Positions 1-8,286 of a stretch of DNA of 64,000 bases are shown one piece after another. The notes below the pieces were generated by a model. The model was given only the letters and a program-made list of their open reading frames with translations. It was not told the origin of the DNA and searched no databases. A program made the translations under genes and the position numbers. The DNA is from AR5 sp041497115 (GTDB taxonomy: Bacteria; Methylomirabilota; Methylomirabilia; Rokubacteriales; CSP1-6), in contig JBGQFW010000011.1 in assembly GCA_041497115.1 (NCBI GenBank), forward strand, positions 1 to 64,000, given 5' to 3'. Numbering within the stretch: position 1 is the stretch's first letter; the number at the start of each line of letters is the position of its first letter.

Positions 1-319
1 GGAGAAGCTCTACCAGATCGTGGAACTGACCCAGCGCCTCGACCTCCCCCTCAACGTTGGCACCGAGATGAACAGCTTTGGCCAGCGCCTGATCGATGAT
101 TTCGAAGCCGCCGGGCTTCAGCCGGTGCGCGCGTGGGGGCTGCACTCCGTCACCAACGTGATCCCGTCCACGCTCCTGCACCGCCCGCGGCTGCCGCGCG
201 GGCTGGCCGGCCTCTACCGCGCCCTCTGCCGCCTGGACCGCCGGCTGGCGCCGACGGCGCCGGGGCGCGCGCTGGCCAACAGCACGGTCGTGCTGGCGGT
301 GCGTCAGCCGACCGCGTAG
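1..319 (+). CDS. C-terminal part of an unidentified protein (5' end outside window)
   Basis: The reading frame is open from the first base, with no in-window start that looks genuine (a GTG lies at 20), so about 106 C-terminal residues are visible. The early part holds VGTEMNSFGQRLIDDF, a stretch I associate with PHP-type phosphoesterase-like proteins. The last 65 residues, ending in an ALANSTVVLAV strand, look more like the end of a class I methyltransferase. I cannot assign a function. The two halves may belong to a fusion or a deletion junction. The stop codon lies 16 bases inside the 3' end of the convergent cyclase gene. Confidence 0.6.
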   Translation, partial: EKLYQIVELTQRLDLPLNVGTEMNSFGQRLIDDFEAAGLQPVRAWGLHSVTNVIPSTLLHRPRLPRGLAGLYRALCRLDRRLAPTAPGRALANSTVVLAVRQPTA

Positions 320-1848
320 ACCTCCACCTCGGCCACCCGGCCCTTCACCCGCGCCGCCGGCAGCGCCCGCAGCGGCAGGTCGCTGCCGAGGCGCTCGCGC
401 GTGGCGCCGCTCACGAGCACGTCGGCGGCGAACTCCTTGGTGAGCCCCTGGATGCGCGAGGCCAGGTTGACGGGGTCGCCCACCAGCGCGTAGGAGAGCC
501 GCTCGCTGCTGCCGATGGTGCCGGCCACCACCGTGCCGGTGTGCACGCCGATGCCGTGACGCAGCGCCGGCTTGCCGGCCGCGGCGCGCACGGCGTTCCA
601 GGCGGCCAGGCGCGCGCGCATCTCGAGGGCCGCGCGCACCGCCGCCTCGGCGTGGCCGGGCTTGTCCACCGGCGCGCCGAACACCGCCTCGATCTCGTCG
701 CCGATGTACTGCAGCACGAGGCCGCCGCGGCCGCGGATGGCCGCCTCCATCTCGGTGAAGTAGCTGTTGAGATCGCGCACGACCTCGCGCGGGTCGGTCG
801 ACTCCACCCAGGTGGTGAAGTCGCGCAGGTCGGCGAACAGGATCGTCGCCTCGAGGAGCTGCCCCTCCAGCGTGACGCGGCCGGCCAGGATCTCGTCGCG
901 GATCTCCTGGCTCACGTACTTGCCGAACGTCTCGCGCAGCAGCTCGCGCTCGCCGAGGCCGTGCACCATCCGGTTGAACCCCTCGGTGAGCCGCCCGATC
1001 TCGTCGGTGGACACGACGGGGCAGCGCGTGTCGAAGCGGCCGCCCGCGACCTCGCCCATCGCGCCCTCCAGCGAGGCCAGCGGCCCCGCCACGCTGCGCG
1101 AGACGAACCACGACAAGCCGACCGACCCCGCGATGCTCGCGAGGCCCAGGAACACGACGGCCATGACCAGGTTGCGCAGGATGGCGTCGGCGCGCTCGGG
1201 GCCCACGGCCATCGCGCCGGCGGCGTGGTTGTAGGACATGACGCCGAGCACGGCGACGGGGATCACGCTGATGAGCAGCAGGACCACCAGCAGCCGCGTG
1301 CGCACGCTCAGGCGCGGGGCGCCCGCGACCTCGGTGATCCCCCCCTCGGGGAAGAGCGCCGAGAGGACGGAACGCCAGCGGTGCTCCACCAGGAAGAACA
1401 CGGTGGCGACGGCCAGGGAGCCGGTCACGAGCATGCCGAAGACCTGGCGGGCGGCGAAGCGCGCAGTGAACGAGCCGTCGATGAGCGGCCACACGACGCC
1501 CCAGATGACGCTCGCCAGCAGCCAGCCGACCGCGCTGACGCCCGCGTACACGAACGGCAGCTGCAGGGCCCGCCGCCGGGCCAGCGCGCCGACCGCGCCC
1601 TGTCCGTCGAAGCCGCCGTGGAGCGGGGCCGACCAGCGCGCGCTGATGCGGTAGCCGACGGCGACGAGCGCCGAGAAGCCGATCACGAAGTAGACCAGCT
1701 CGCCCGGGGTGGGCATGCGCGACCTCTTCAGCGCGCCGTAGTCCACCCAGTGGAAGTAGACGAACGTGAGGATGGCCCCGGCGAAGTTGATCGGCGTCAT
1801 GATCGCCGTCATCCGCCACCGCAACGTGCGCCAGTCGTGCTCCGCCAT
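304..1848 (-). CDS. Membrane-bound class III adenylate/guanylate cyclase with HAMP domain
   Basis: A 514-residue integral membrane signalling enzyme expected to make cAMP (or cGMP) from the nucleoside triphosphate in the cytoplasm. About six hydrophobic segments fill residues 14-250. A HAMP linker follows (about 231-303), then the class III catalytic domain (about 325-485). The first metal-binding Asp lies in FADLRDF (near 340) and the second in QYIGDEIEAVFGAP (near 384), so both catalytic Asp residues are present. ATP preference is not resolved by eye. The gene starts at ATG and is divergent from the DAHP synthase gene across about 90 bases. No sensory domain other than the membrane bundle is visible, so the input signal is unknown. 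Confidence 0.88.
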   Translation of the reverse strand: MAEHDWRTLRWRMTAIMTPINFAGAILTFVYFHWVDYGALKRSRMPTPGELVYFVIGFSALVAVGYRISARWSAPLHGGFDGQGAVGALARRRALQLPFVYAGVSAVGWLLASVIWGVVWPLIDGSFTARFAARQVFGMLVTGSLAVATVFFLVEHRWRSVLSALFPEGGITEVAGAPRLSVRTRLLVVLLLISVIPVAVLGVMSYNHAAGAMAVGPERADAILRNLVMAVVFLGLASIAGSVGLSWFVSRSVAGPLASLEGAMGEVAGGRFDTRCPVVSTDEIGRLTEGFNRMVHGLGERELLRETFGKYVSQEIRDEILAGRVTLEGQLLEATILFADLRDFTTWVESTDPREVVRDLNSYFTEMEAAIRGRGGLVLQYIGDEIEAVFGAPVDKPGHAEAAVRAALEMRARLAAWNAVRAAAGKPALRHGIGVHTGTVVAGTIGSSERLSYALVGDPVNLASRIQGLTKEFAADVLVSGATRERLGSDLPLRALPAARVKGRVAEVEVYAVG

Positions 1849-1938
1849 CGGCTGTCCCTCCCCGGGGTGATGCTCCCCGGATTCTACGCGCCGGGTTTAG
1901 AATACGGGGGCTCGACGCACAGGAGGACGAGGACACCG

Positions 1939-3003
1939 ATGCCGGTGAGAACGCGCGACCTGCGGGTCGACAACATCCGGCCGCTGCTGCCGCCGGCAAT
2001 CCTGCTCGAGGAGCTGCCGCTCGGCGAGGCGGCCGCCCAGACGGTCAGCCGCGCCCGCGAGGACGTCGCGCGGATCCTGTGGGGCGACGACGACCGGCTG
2101 GTGGTCGTGGTCGGCCCCTGCTCGATCCACGACCCGGTGGCGGCGATGGACTACGCGCGCCGGCTGCGCCGGCTCGCCGACGACGTCGCGGCGGACCTGA
2201 AGCTCGTCATGCGCGTGTACTTCGAGAAGCCGCGCACGACCGTCGGCTGGAAGGGGCTCATCAACGATCCCAACCTCGACGGCTCGTTCTCCATCAACGA
2301 GGGGCTGCGGCTGGCCCGCCGGCTGCTGCTCGACCTGGCCGAGCTGGGGCTGCCGGCCGGCTGCGAGTTCCTCGATCCGATCACGCCGCAGTTCATCTCC
2401 GACCTCGTGTCGTGGGGCGCCATCGGGGCCCGCACCACCGAGAGCCAGGTCCATCGCGAGCTCGCCTCGGCGTGCTCGATGCCGATCGGCTTCAAGAACG
2501 GCACCGACGGCGGCGTGCAGATCGCGGTGGACGCCATCCGGGCCGCCGCCCACCCGCACCGCTTCCTCGGCGTCACCGAGCAGGGGCTGGCCGGCATCGT
2601 CGCGACCCGCGGCAACCCGGACTGCCACGTCATCCTGCGCGGCGGCGCCAGCGGCCCCAACCACGACGCGATGAGCGTGCAGAAGACGCTCGCCGCGCTG
2701 CGTGACGCCGGCATGCCGGCCCGGCTCATGATCGACGCCAGCCACGGCAACAGCGAGAAGGACCACCGGCGCCAGCCACTGGTCGTGCGCGACGTCGCCG
2801 GCCAGGTGACGCAGGGCGAGGCGGGCATCGTGGGCATGATGATGGAGAGCTTCCTGGTGGACGGGCGCCAGGACCTGCGCGATCCCTCCGCCCTCGTCTA
2901 CGGCCAGTCCATCACCGACGCCTGCATGAGCTGGGAGACGACCGTGCCGGTGCTGCAGGAGCTGGCGTCAGCCGCGCGCGCCCGCCGTGAGGCGCGGCGC
3001 TAA
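1939..3003 (+). CDS. aroF: 3-deoxy-7-phosphoheptulonate (DAHP) synthase, type I (AroF/G/H family)
   Basis: Condenses phosphoenolpyruvate with erythrose 4-phosphate, the first step of the shikimate pathway. The 354-residue length matches the AroF/G/H family (about 350). Diagnostic stretches are VVVGPCSIHDP near residue 57, FEKPRTTVGWKG near 97, FKNGTDGG near 190 and DASHGNSEKDH near 270. The frame is open far upstream, but the ATG chosen has a strong AGGAGGACGAGG ribosome site and begins the conserved N-terminus. A TAGAAT hexamer about 35 bases upstream could be a -10 element, without a convincing -35. The isozyme letter, and so the feedback amino acid, cannot be decided from the sequence. No other shikimate genes adjoin. 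Confidence 0.93.
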   Translation: MPVRTRDLRVDNIRPLLPPAILLEELPLGEAAAQTVSRAREDVARILWGDDDRLVVVVGPCSIHDPVAAMDYARRLRRLADDVAADLKLVMRVYFEKPRTTVGWKGLINDPNLDGSFSINEGLRLARRLLLDLAELGLPAGCEFLDPITPQFISDLVSWGAIGARTTESQVHRELASACSMPIGFKNGTDGGVQIAVDAIRAAAHPHRFLGVTEQGLAGIVATRGNPDCHVILRGGASGPNHDAMSVQKTLAALRDAGMPARLMIDASHGNSEKDHRRQPLVVRDVAGQVTQGEAGIVGMMMESFLVDGRQDLRDPSALVYGQSITDACMSWETTVPVLQELASAARARREARR

Positions 3004-3008
3004 ATTAG

Positions 3009-4124
3009 CTAGTCCGTCACGCTCTCGAGCACCAGGCGCACGAAGCCGTCCATCGCCCCCTTCTCGATCCAGCGCACGACCGCGAGGAGATCGTGGTCGG
3101 GGTCGATCCAGATGACGTTGCTGCCGGCGCCGCGGGCGGCGTAGGAGGACTCCGGCGCGCTCGGCAGCTGCGCGCGGCCGGTGTTGAGCCACCACAGCAG
3201 GCCGTACTGCGGGTTGACCGGGCACGGCCGGCGCATCTCGGCGACGAACCGCGCGTCGAGCAGCCGGTAGCCGCGCCACGCGCCACCGCGGTGCACGAAC
3301 AGCGCGAAGCGCGCGTGGTCGCGGCTGGACATCCACAGGCCGCCGCCCCAGTGCGAGCCGCCCGGCACCGACGGCAGCCGCTGGCCGTCGAGATCCACCC
3401 ACGCGTTGCGGTAGGGATGCCACTGCCACTCCGACGACGCGCCGATCGGGTTCATGACGGCGTCGCGCAGCACGTCGGGCAGCCCGCGGCGGAAGCGGTG
3501 CAGCAGCGACAGGCTCAGCCGGTTGACGCGGACGTCGTTGTACTCCCACAGCGTGCCCGGCGGCTGCAGCGGGCGGGGCTGGCCCTTCTGGGCGCGGCCC
3601 AGCTCGCTCTTGCCCACGTCGCGGTTGTGGTCGATCGTGTCCGCCTTGCCCCACAGCGTCCCCTGCCACTCGCTCGTCTGCTGCAGCAGGTGGCGCCAGG
3701 TGATCGCGCGGTTCTCCTCGGAGGCGAAGCCGTCGTCGATCGCGGTCGCGGCCACGGGCTCGTCGAGGTCGCCGATGAGCCGGCGGGCGAGCGCGAGGCC
3801 GGCCAGCACGGCCAGGTAGCTCTTGGCGATGCTGAACGACATGTCGGCGCGCTGGGTGTCGCCCCACTCGGCGACGACGTAGCCGCCGCGCACGATCAGC
3901 CCGTTGGGCTCCTTGCGCGGCCGGATCGGCCCCAGCACCTCGGAGTCGGCGGGCTCGTCGGCGACGCCGATGTAGCGGCCGCTCTCGGTGATGAAATCGC
4001 GCGGCCACGTGCTCTCGTGGGCGCGGTGGTACTCGGCGGCGGCGGCCAGCCCGTCCTCGCGCAGGCCGAGCTCGCCGGGCGGCTTGGCCTCCCACTCGCG
4101 CGGCGTCGGAAAGTAGTTCCGCAC
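3009..4124 (-). CDS. Serine hydrolase, beta-lactamase/class C-like
   Basis: A 371-residue penicillin-binding-protein-like serine hydrolase. The nucleophile motif SxxK appears as SFSIAKSYLAV (Ser98, Lys101), followed by WEYNDVRVNRL at the position of the YxN motif. No signal peptide is evident, so a cytoplasmic esterase, amidase or peptidase role is more likely than drug resistance. It is convergent with the DAHP synthase gene (5-base gap) and divergent from the M20 peptidase gene (35 bases). The substrate is unknown; family members include EstB-type esterases and D-aminopeptidases. Confidence 0.82.
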   Translation of the reverse strand: MRNYFPTPREWEAKPPGELGLREDGLAAAAEYHRAHESTWPRDFITESGRYIGVADEPADSEVLGPIRPRKEPNGLIVRGGYVVAEWGDTQRADMSFSIAKSYLAVLAGLALARRLIGDLDEPVAATAIDDGFASEENRAITWRHLLQQTSEWQGTLWGKADTIDHNRDVGKSELGRAQKGQPRPLQPPGTLWEYNDVRVNRLSLSLLHRFRRGLPDVLRDAVMNPIGASSEWQWHPYRNAWVDLDGQRLPSVPGGSHWGGGLWMSSRDHARFALFVHRGGAWRGYRLLDARFVAEMRRPCPVNPQYGLLWWLNTGRAQLPSAPESSYAARGAGSNVIWIDPDHDLLAVVRWIEKGAMDGFVRLVLESVTD

Positions 4125-4159
4125 GCCGCCATCATACCGGCGATGCTACCATTCCGGCC

Positions 4160-5581
4160 ATGAGCCTCGACACCGCCCGCACCCGCGACTTCGTGCAGCG
4201 CGCCTGGGACAGCGACATCGTCCCCACCCTCACCGAGTACATCCGCATCCCGGCCAAGTCGCCCCTGTACGACGCGCAGTGGGCGGAGCACGGCCACATC
4301 GAGCGGGCCGTCACGCTCATCACCGACTGGGCGCGGCGTCGGAAGATCGAGGGGCTCGCGATCGAGGTCGTGCGCCTGCCGGGCCGCACGCCCGTCATCC
4401 TCATGGAGACGCCGGGCACGGGCGGCGACACCGTCCTGCTCTATGGCCACTGCGACAAGCAGCCGGAGATGGTCGGCTGGGCGGAGGACGGCGGCCCGTG
4501 GACGCCGGTGCGGCGGGGCGACCGGTTGTTCGGCCGGGGCGCCGGCGACGACGGCTACGCGGCCTTCGCCGCGCTCACCGCGATCGAGGCGCTGCAGGCG
4601 CAGGGCGTCCCCCACCGCCGCTGCGTCGTGCTGATCGAGGCCGCCGAGGAGAGCGGCAGCCCCGACCTGCCCGCCTACGTCGAGAAGCTGGCCGATCGCA
4701 TCCGGCCAGGGCTCGTCGTCTGCCTGGACTCCGGCTGCGGCGACTACGAGCACCTGTGGGCGACGACGTCGCTGCGCGGCGTGGTGAGCGGCACGCTGAC
4801 GGTCGAGGTCCTCGACGAGGGGGTGCACTCCGGCGCGGCCGGCGGGATCGTGCCCTCGAGCTTCCGCCTCCTGCGCCAGGTGCTCGACCGGATCGAGAAC
4901 GCGCGCACCGGCGAGGTCCTCGTGCGCGAGTGCCACGTCGAGATTCCGCCCCATCGCCTCGCCGAGGCGCGCGCGGTCGCCGCCGTGCTCGGCGACGACA
5001 TCTGGCGGCGCTTCCCCTACGCCGACGGCACGCAGCCGGTGACGAAGGACAACGTCGAGGCGCTGCTGAACAACACGTGGCGCCCCGTGCTGGCGGTCAC
5101 CGGCGTCGGCGACATCCCGGCGCTCGCCGACGCCGGCAACGTGCTGCGTCCGAAGACCTCGCTGAAGCTCTCGCTGCGGCTGCCGCCCACGTGCGACGCT
5201 GCGCGGGCCGTGCAGCGCGTGAAGGAGACGCTCGAGGCCGAGCCGCCCTACGGCGCGCGCATCACGTTCTCCACCGGCGAGCGGCCGGGCAGCGGCTGGA
5301 ACGCCCCGGCGATGGCCGGCTGGCTCAGCGACTCCGTCGGGCGCGCGTCGAGCGCCCACTTCGGCACGCCGCCGATGTTCGACGGCCTCGGCGGCTCCAT
5401 CCCGTTCATGGACATGCTGGGCAAGCGCTTCCCCGAGGCGCAGTTTCTCGTGACCGGCGTGATGGGTCCCGGCTCCAACGCCCACGGCCCCAACGAGTTC
5501 ATCGACCTGCCGACCGGCGTGCGGGTCACCGCGTGCGTGGCCAGCGTGCTGGCCGACCACGCGACGATGGGCGGGCGATGA
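4160..5581 (+). CDS. M20 family metallopeptidase (dipeptidase/deacylase)
   Basis: A 473-residue zinc amidohydrolase of the M20 (CNDP/ArgE/DapE-like) family that cleaves small peptides or acylated amino acids in the cytoplasm. Zinc ligands visible are the HxD in LLYGHCDKQPEM (His97, Asp99), Asp in GRGAGDDG (near 130), Glu-Glu in EAAEESGSPD (near 164) and a late His in GSNAHGPNEF. The lid domain between residues 200 and 310 is intact, and the length is normal for the dipeptidase branch. The ATG follows a weak ribosome site. Its stop overlaps the next start as ATGA, so it is translationally coupled to the HMG-CoA-synthase-like gene. Confidence 0.9.
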   Translation: MSLDTARTRDFVQRAWDSDIVPTLTEYIRIPAKSPLYDAQWAEHGHIERAVTLITDWARRRKIEGLAIEVVRLPGRTPVILMETPGTGGDTVLLYGHCDKQPEMVGWAEDGGPWTPVRRGDRLFGRGAGDDGYAAFAALTAIEALQAQGVPHRRCVVLIEAAEESGSPDLPAYVEKLADRIRPGLVVCLDSGCGDYEHLWATTSLRGVVSGTLTVEVLDEGVHSGAAGGIVPSSFRLLRQVLDRIENARTGEVLVRECHVEIPPHRLAEARAVAAVLGDDIWRRFPYADGTQPVTKDNVEALLNNTWRPVLAVTGVGDIPALADAGNVLRPKTSLKLSLRLPPTCDAARAVQRVKETLEAEPPYGARITFSTGERPGSGWNAPAMAGWLSDSVGRASSAHFGTPPMFDGLGGSIPFMDMLGKRFPEAQFLVTGVMGPGSNAHGPNEFIDLPTGVRVTACVASVLADHATMGGR

Positions 5582-6978
5582 GAGGGATCGTCGGCTACGG
5601 CGTCTACCTGCCCTACTGGCGGCTCGAGCGCAAGGCGATCGCGGAGGCGCTCGGCACGCCGGCGGGCGCGGGCACGCGCGCCGTCGCCTCGTACGACGAG
5701 GACACGACCTCCCTCGCCGTCGAGGCCGGGCGCTCCGCGCTGCGCGGAGGGTCCATCGTGCCGCAGACGCTCTACTTCGCGACCTCCGATCCCGCGTACC
5801 TCGACAAGACCAACGCCACCGCGATCCACGCCGCGCTCGACCTGCCGACCTCCGCGTTCGCCGCCGACATGGTCGGCGCGGTGCGCTCGGCGGTGGGCGC
5901 GATGCGCGCGGCCCGCGACGCGCGGGGCCCGGCGCTGGCCGTCCTCAGCGACATCCGCACCGGGCTGCCCGGCGGGGCGGACGAGCGCGACGGCGGCGAC
6001 GGCGCCGCCGCGTTCCTGTTCGCCGACGACGCGTCCGACGCGCGGGTGATCGCCGAGCCGCTCGGCGCCGCCTCGGCCACCGTGGAGTTCCTCGAGCGCT
6101 GGCGGCTGCCCGGCGAGATGGCCTCGCACCAGTGGGAGGAGCGCTTCGGCGAGCACGCCTACGTGCCGCTCGGCGAGGCCGCGCTGACCGAGGCGCTCAA
6201 GCACGCCGGCGTGACGGCGCCGGCGATCACGCGGCTGATCGTCGCCGGACCGCACGGCCGCGCGGTGCGGCGCGTGGCGGCGTCGGCCGGCGTCAGGAAG
6301 GACGCGATCGCCGACGACCTCTCGGCCACGGTCGGCAACGCGGGCGCCGCCCACGCCGGGCTGATGTTCGCCGAGGCGCTCGACGGCGCCAAGGCCGACG
6401 ACCTCGTCGCCGTCGTCTCGCTGGCCGACGGCGCCGACGCCAGCGTGTGGCGGGCGACCGGCGCGCCCCACCGCGCCGCCGGCCTCGCCGCCCGGATCGC
6501 CGGCGGCGCGCGCGTGAGCTATCCGACGTTCCTCGCCTGGCGCGGCTTCCTCAAGCGCGAGCCACCGCGCCGCCCCGATCCGCAGCCGCCCGAGGCGCCA
6601 CCCTCGCTGCGCGCCGAGGCGTGGAAGTTCGCCTTCACCGGCAGCCGCTGCCAGGGGTGCGGCACGTGCCACCTGCCTCCGCAGCGCGTCTGCGTGAAGT
6701 GCCACGCGGTGGACCGCATGACGCCCGAGCGGCTGGCCGACGTGCCGGCGACGATCGCCACGTTCACGGTGGACCGCCTGGCCTACTCGCCGTCGCCGCC
6801 GATGGTGGTGGCGGTGCTCGACTTCGAGGGCGGCGGCCGGTTCCAGTGCGAGATGACCGATGTCGATCCCAAGGCCGTGAAGCTCGGCGACCGCGTCGCC
6901 ATGACCTTCCGCCGCATCCTCACCGCCGGCGGCGTCCACAACTACTTCTGGAAAGCCAGACCGCTGTCGACCACATGA
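5578..6978 (+). CDS. Fused HMG-CoA-synthase-like / DUF35 OB-fold zinc-ribbon protein
   Basis: 466 residues. The first 330 or so follow the thiolase/HMG-CoA-synthase fold (GYGVYLPYWRLER at the start, SDPAYLDKTNATAIHAAL near 62-80). From about residue 342 comes a DUF35 acyl-CoA-associated domain, with a zinc ribbon built on CQGCGTC and CVKC and an OB-fold end. The position expected to hold the catalytic Cys reads FAADMVGAVRSA, with Asp where ketoacyl synthases and HMG-CoA synthases have Cys, so condensing activity is doubtful. It is encoded just before a thiolase, which recalls the archaeal thiolase/HMGCS/DUF35 complex. A scaffold or chain-transfer role is inference. Confidence 0.8.
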   Translation: MRGIVGYGVYLPYWRLERKAIAEALGTPAGAGTRAVASYDEDTTSLAVEAGRSALRGGSIVPQTLYFATSDPAYLDKTNATAIHAALDLPTSAFAADMVGAVRSAVGAMRAARDARGPALAVLSDIRTGLPGGADERDGGDGAAAFLFADDASDARVIAEPLGAASATVEFLERWRLPGEMASHQWEERFGEHAYVPLGEAALTEALKHAGVTAPAITRLIVAGPHGRAVRRVAASAGVRKDAIADDLSATVGNAGAAHAGLMFAEALDGAKADDLVAVVSLADGADASVWRATGAPHRAAGLAARIAGGARVSYPTFLAWRGFLKREPPRRPDPQPPEAPPSLRAEAWKFAFTGSRCQGCGTCHLPPQRVCVKCHAVDRMTPERLADVPATIATFTVDRLAYSPSPPMVVAVLDFEGGGRFQCEMTDVDPKAVKLGDRVAMTFRRILTAGGVHNYFWKARPLSTT

Positions 6979-7021
6979 GGACGGGCGCTTCGAACCGGTG
7001 AGGATCATCGCCAACTAACCC

Positions 7022-7062
7022 CGTTGGGGGGGTGTCGGGGGGGAGCGGCGGTCGCTCCCCCC
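7022..7062 (+). repeat. G-rich palindromic repeat, copy A (divergent member)
   Basis: After TTGGGGGGGTGT come ten bases GGGGGGAGCG, a five-base loop and their exact complement CGCTCCCCCC. This gives a 10-bp perfect hairpin preceded by G tracts. The TTGGGGGG-TGT-GGGGGG part is shared with the repeats near 9.3, 29.2 and 53.6 kb, but the loop region differs. It ends 24 bases before the thiolase start, and an AATAAGGACAAG stretch between them supplies the ribosome site. It could act as an intergenic RNA hairpin or terminator, although no T run follows. Confidence 0.7.
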
Positions 7063-7086
7063 TGATACAAACAATAAGGACAAGAC

Positions 7087-8286
7087 ATGGCCAGCAACGG
7101 CATTCGTGATCGCGTGGCGATCGTCGGGATGGGGTGCACGCCGTTCGGCGAGCGCTGGGACAAGGGCGCCGGCGACCTGCTGGTGGACGCCGCCGGCGAG
7201 GCGCTCATCTCGGCCGGCATCGAGCTGCCCCAGGTGGACGCGTTCTGGCTCGGCACGCTCTTCTCCGGCCAGAGCGGGCTCACCCTCTCGCGCCCGCTGA
7301 AGATCGACTACAAGCCGGTGAGCCGGCTCGAGAACTACTGCGCGACGGGGTCGGAGGCGTTCCGCAACGCTTGCTACGCGGTCGCCTGCGGCGCTTACGA
7401 TGTCGCCATGGCGATCGGCGTCGAGAAGCTGAAGGACTCGGGCGTCTCGGGGCTGCCGGGCACCCGCGCCGCCGGCGACGGCACCGCGGCGGCCATGACG
7501 GCGCCGGCGATGTTCAGCCTGCTGGCGCCGGCGTACGCCCGGAAGTTCGGGATCGAGGAGGCCCAGCTCAAAGAGGTGATGACACGCATCGCCTGGAAGA
7601 ACCACAAGAACGGCAGCCTCAACCCGCGCGCCCAGTTCCGCAAGGAAGTGGCCAAGGAGACGATCGCGTGCTCGCCGCTGGTCGCCGGCGCGCTCGGGAT
7701 CTTCGACTGCTCGGGCGTCAGCGACGGCTCGGCGGCGGCGATCATCGTGCGCGCCGAGGACGCCCACCGCTACACCGATCACCCGCTCTACGTGAAGGCG
7801 CTCTCGTTCGTGGCCGGCCCCGCCGCCGGCCCCCTCGATCCCGACTACGACTACACGACGTTCCCGGAGGTCGTCGCCTCGGCCTCCGACGCCTACGCGC
7901 AGGCCGGCATCAAGGACGCGCGCCGCGAGCTGGCGATGGCCGAGGTCCACGACTGCTTCACGCCGACCGAGCTGGTGCTGATGGAGGACCTCGGCTTCTC
8001 CAGCCGCGGCACCGCGTGGAAGGACGTGCTGGCGGGGACGTTCGATCTCGACGGCGAGCTGGCGGTGAACCCCGACGGCGGGCTGAAGTCCTTCGGCCAT
8101 CCGATCGGCGCCTCCGGCCTGCGCATGCTCTTCGAGTGCTGGCTGCAGCTGCGCGGCCAGGCCGGCCAGCGACAGATCGCCAGCGTGGGCCGCGGTCGCA
8201 CGCTGGCCCTCACCCATAACCTCGGTGGCGCGCCGGGCGAGTGCGTCTCGTTCGTCGGCGTCGTCGGATCGGAGCCCAGCGCCTGA
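7087..8286 (+). CDS. Thiolase family protein (SCP-x/acetyl-CoA acetyltransferase-like)
   Basis: A 399-residue thiolase-fold enzyme of the lipid-transfer/SCP-x branch. It is expected to make or cleave a carbon-carbon bond in a 3-ketoacyl-CoA. The nucleophilic Cys lies in ENYCATGSEAF (near residue 85), a His in VHDCFTPTELV (near 290) and the usual C-terminal GGLKSFGHPIGASG (near 335). The terminal Cys-Gly motif of classical thiolases is replaced by GGAPGECVSF, as usual in this branch. It lies between the DUF35 fusion protein and a hydroxyacid dehydrogenase, all in the same direction, and probably works with the DUF35 partner. Its stop shares one base with the next start (TGATG). Confidence 0.87.
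   Translation: MASNGIRDRVAIVGMGCTPFGERWDKGAGDLLVDAAGEALISAGIELPQVDAFWLGTLFSGQSGLTLSRPLKIDYKPVSRLENYCATGSEAFRNACYAVACGAYDVAMAIGVEKLKDSGVSGLPGTRAAGDGTAAAMTAPAMFSLLAPAYARKFGIEEAQLKEVMTRIAWKNHKNGSLNPRAQFRKEVAKETIACSPLVAGALGIFDCSGVSDGSAAAIIVRAEDAHRYTDHPLYVKALSFVAGPAAGPLDPDYDYTTFPEVVASASDAYAQAGIKDARRELAMAEVHDCFTPTELVLMEDLGFSSRGTAWKDVLAGTFDLDGELAVNPDGGLKSFGHPIGASGLRMLFECWLQLRGQAGQRQIASVGRGRTLALTHNLGGAPGECVSFVGVVGSEPSA

Noticed and set aside
133..1938. Long plus-strand extension upstream of the DAHP synthase
   Set aside because: It is antisense to the cyclase, is Arg/Ala/His-rich and has no domain. The family N-terminus and ribosome site mark the ATG at 1939.
3009..4124. Calling the serine hydrolase an antibiotic resistance beta-lactamase
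   Set aside because: There is no signal peptide and no class-specific motif beyond SxxK, and neighbours are metabolic.
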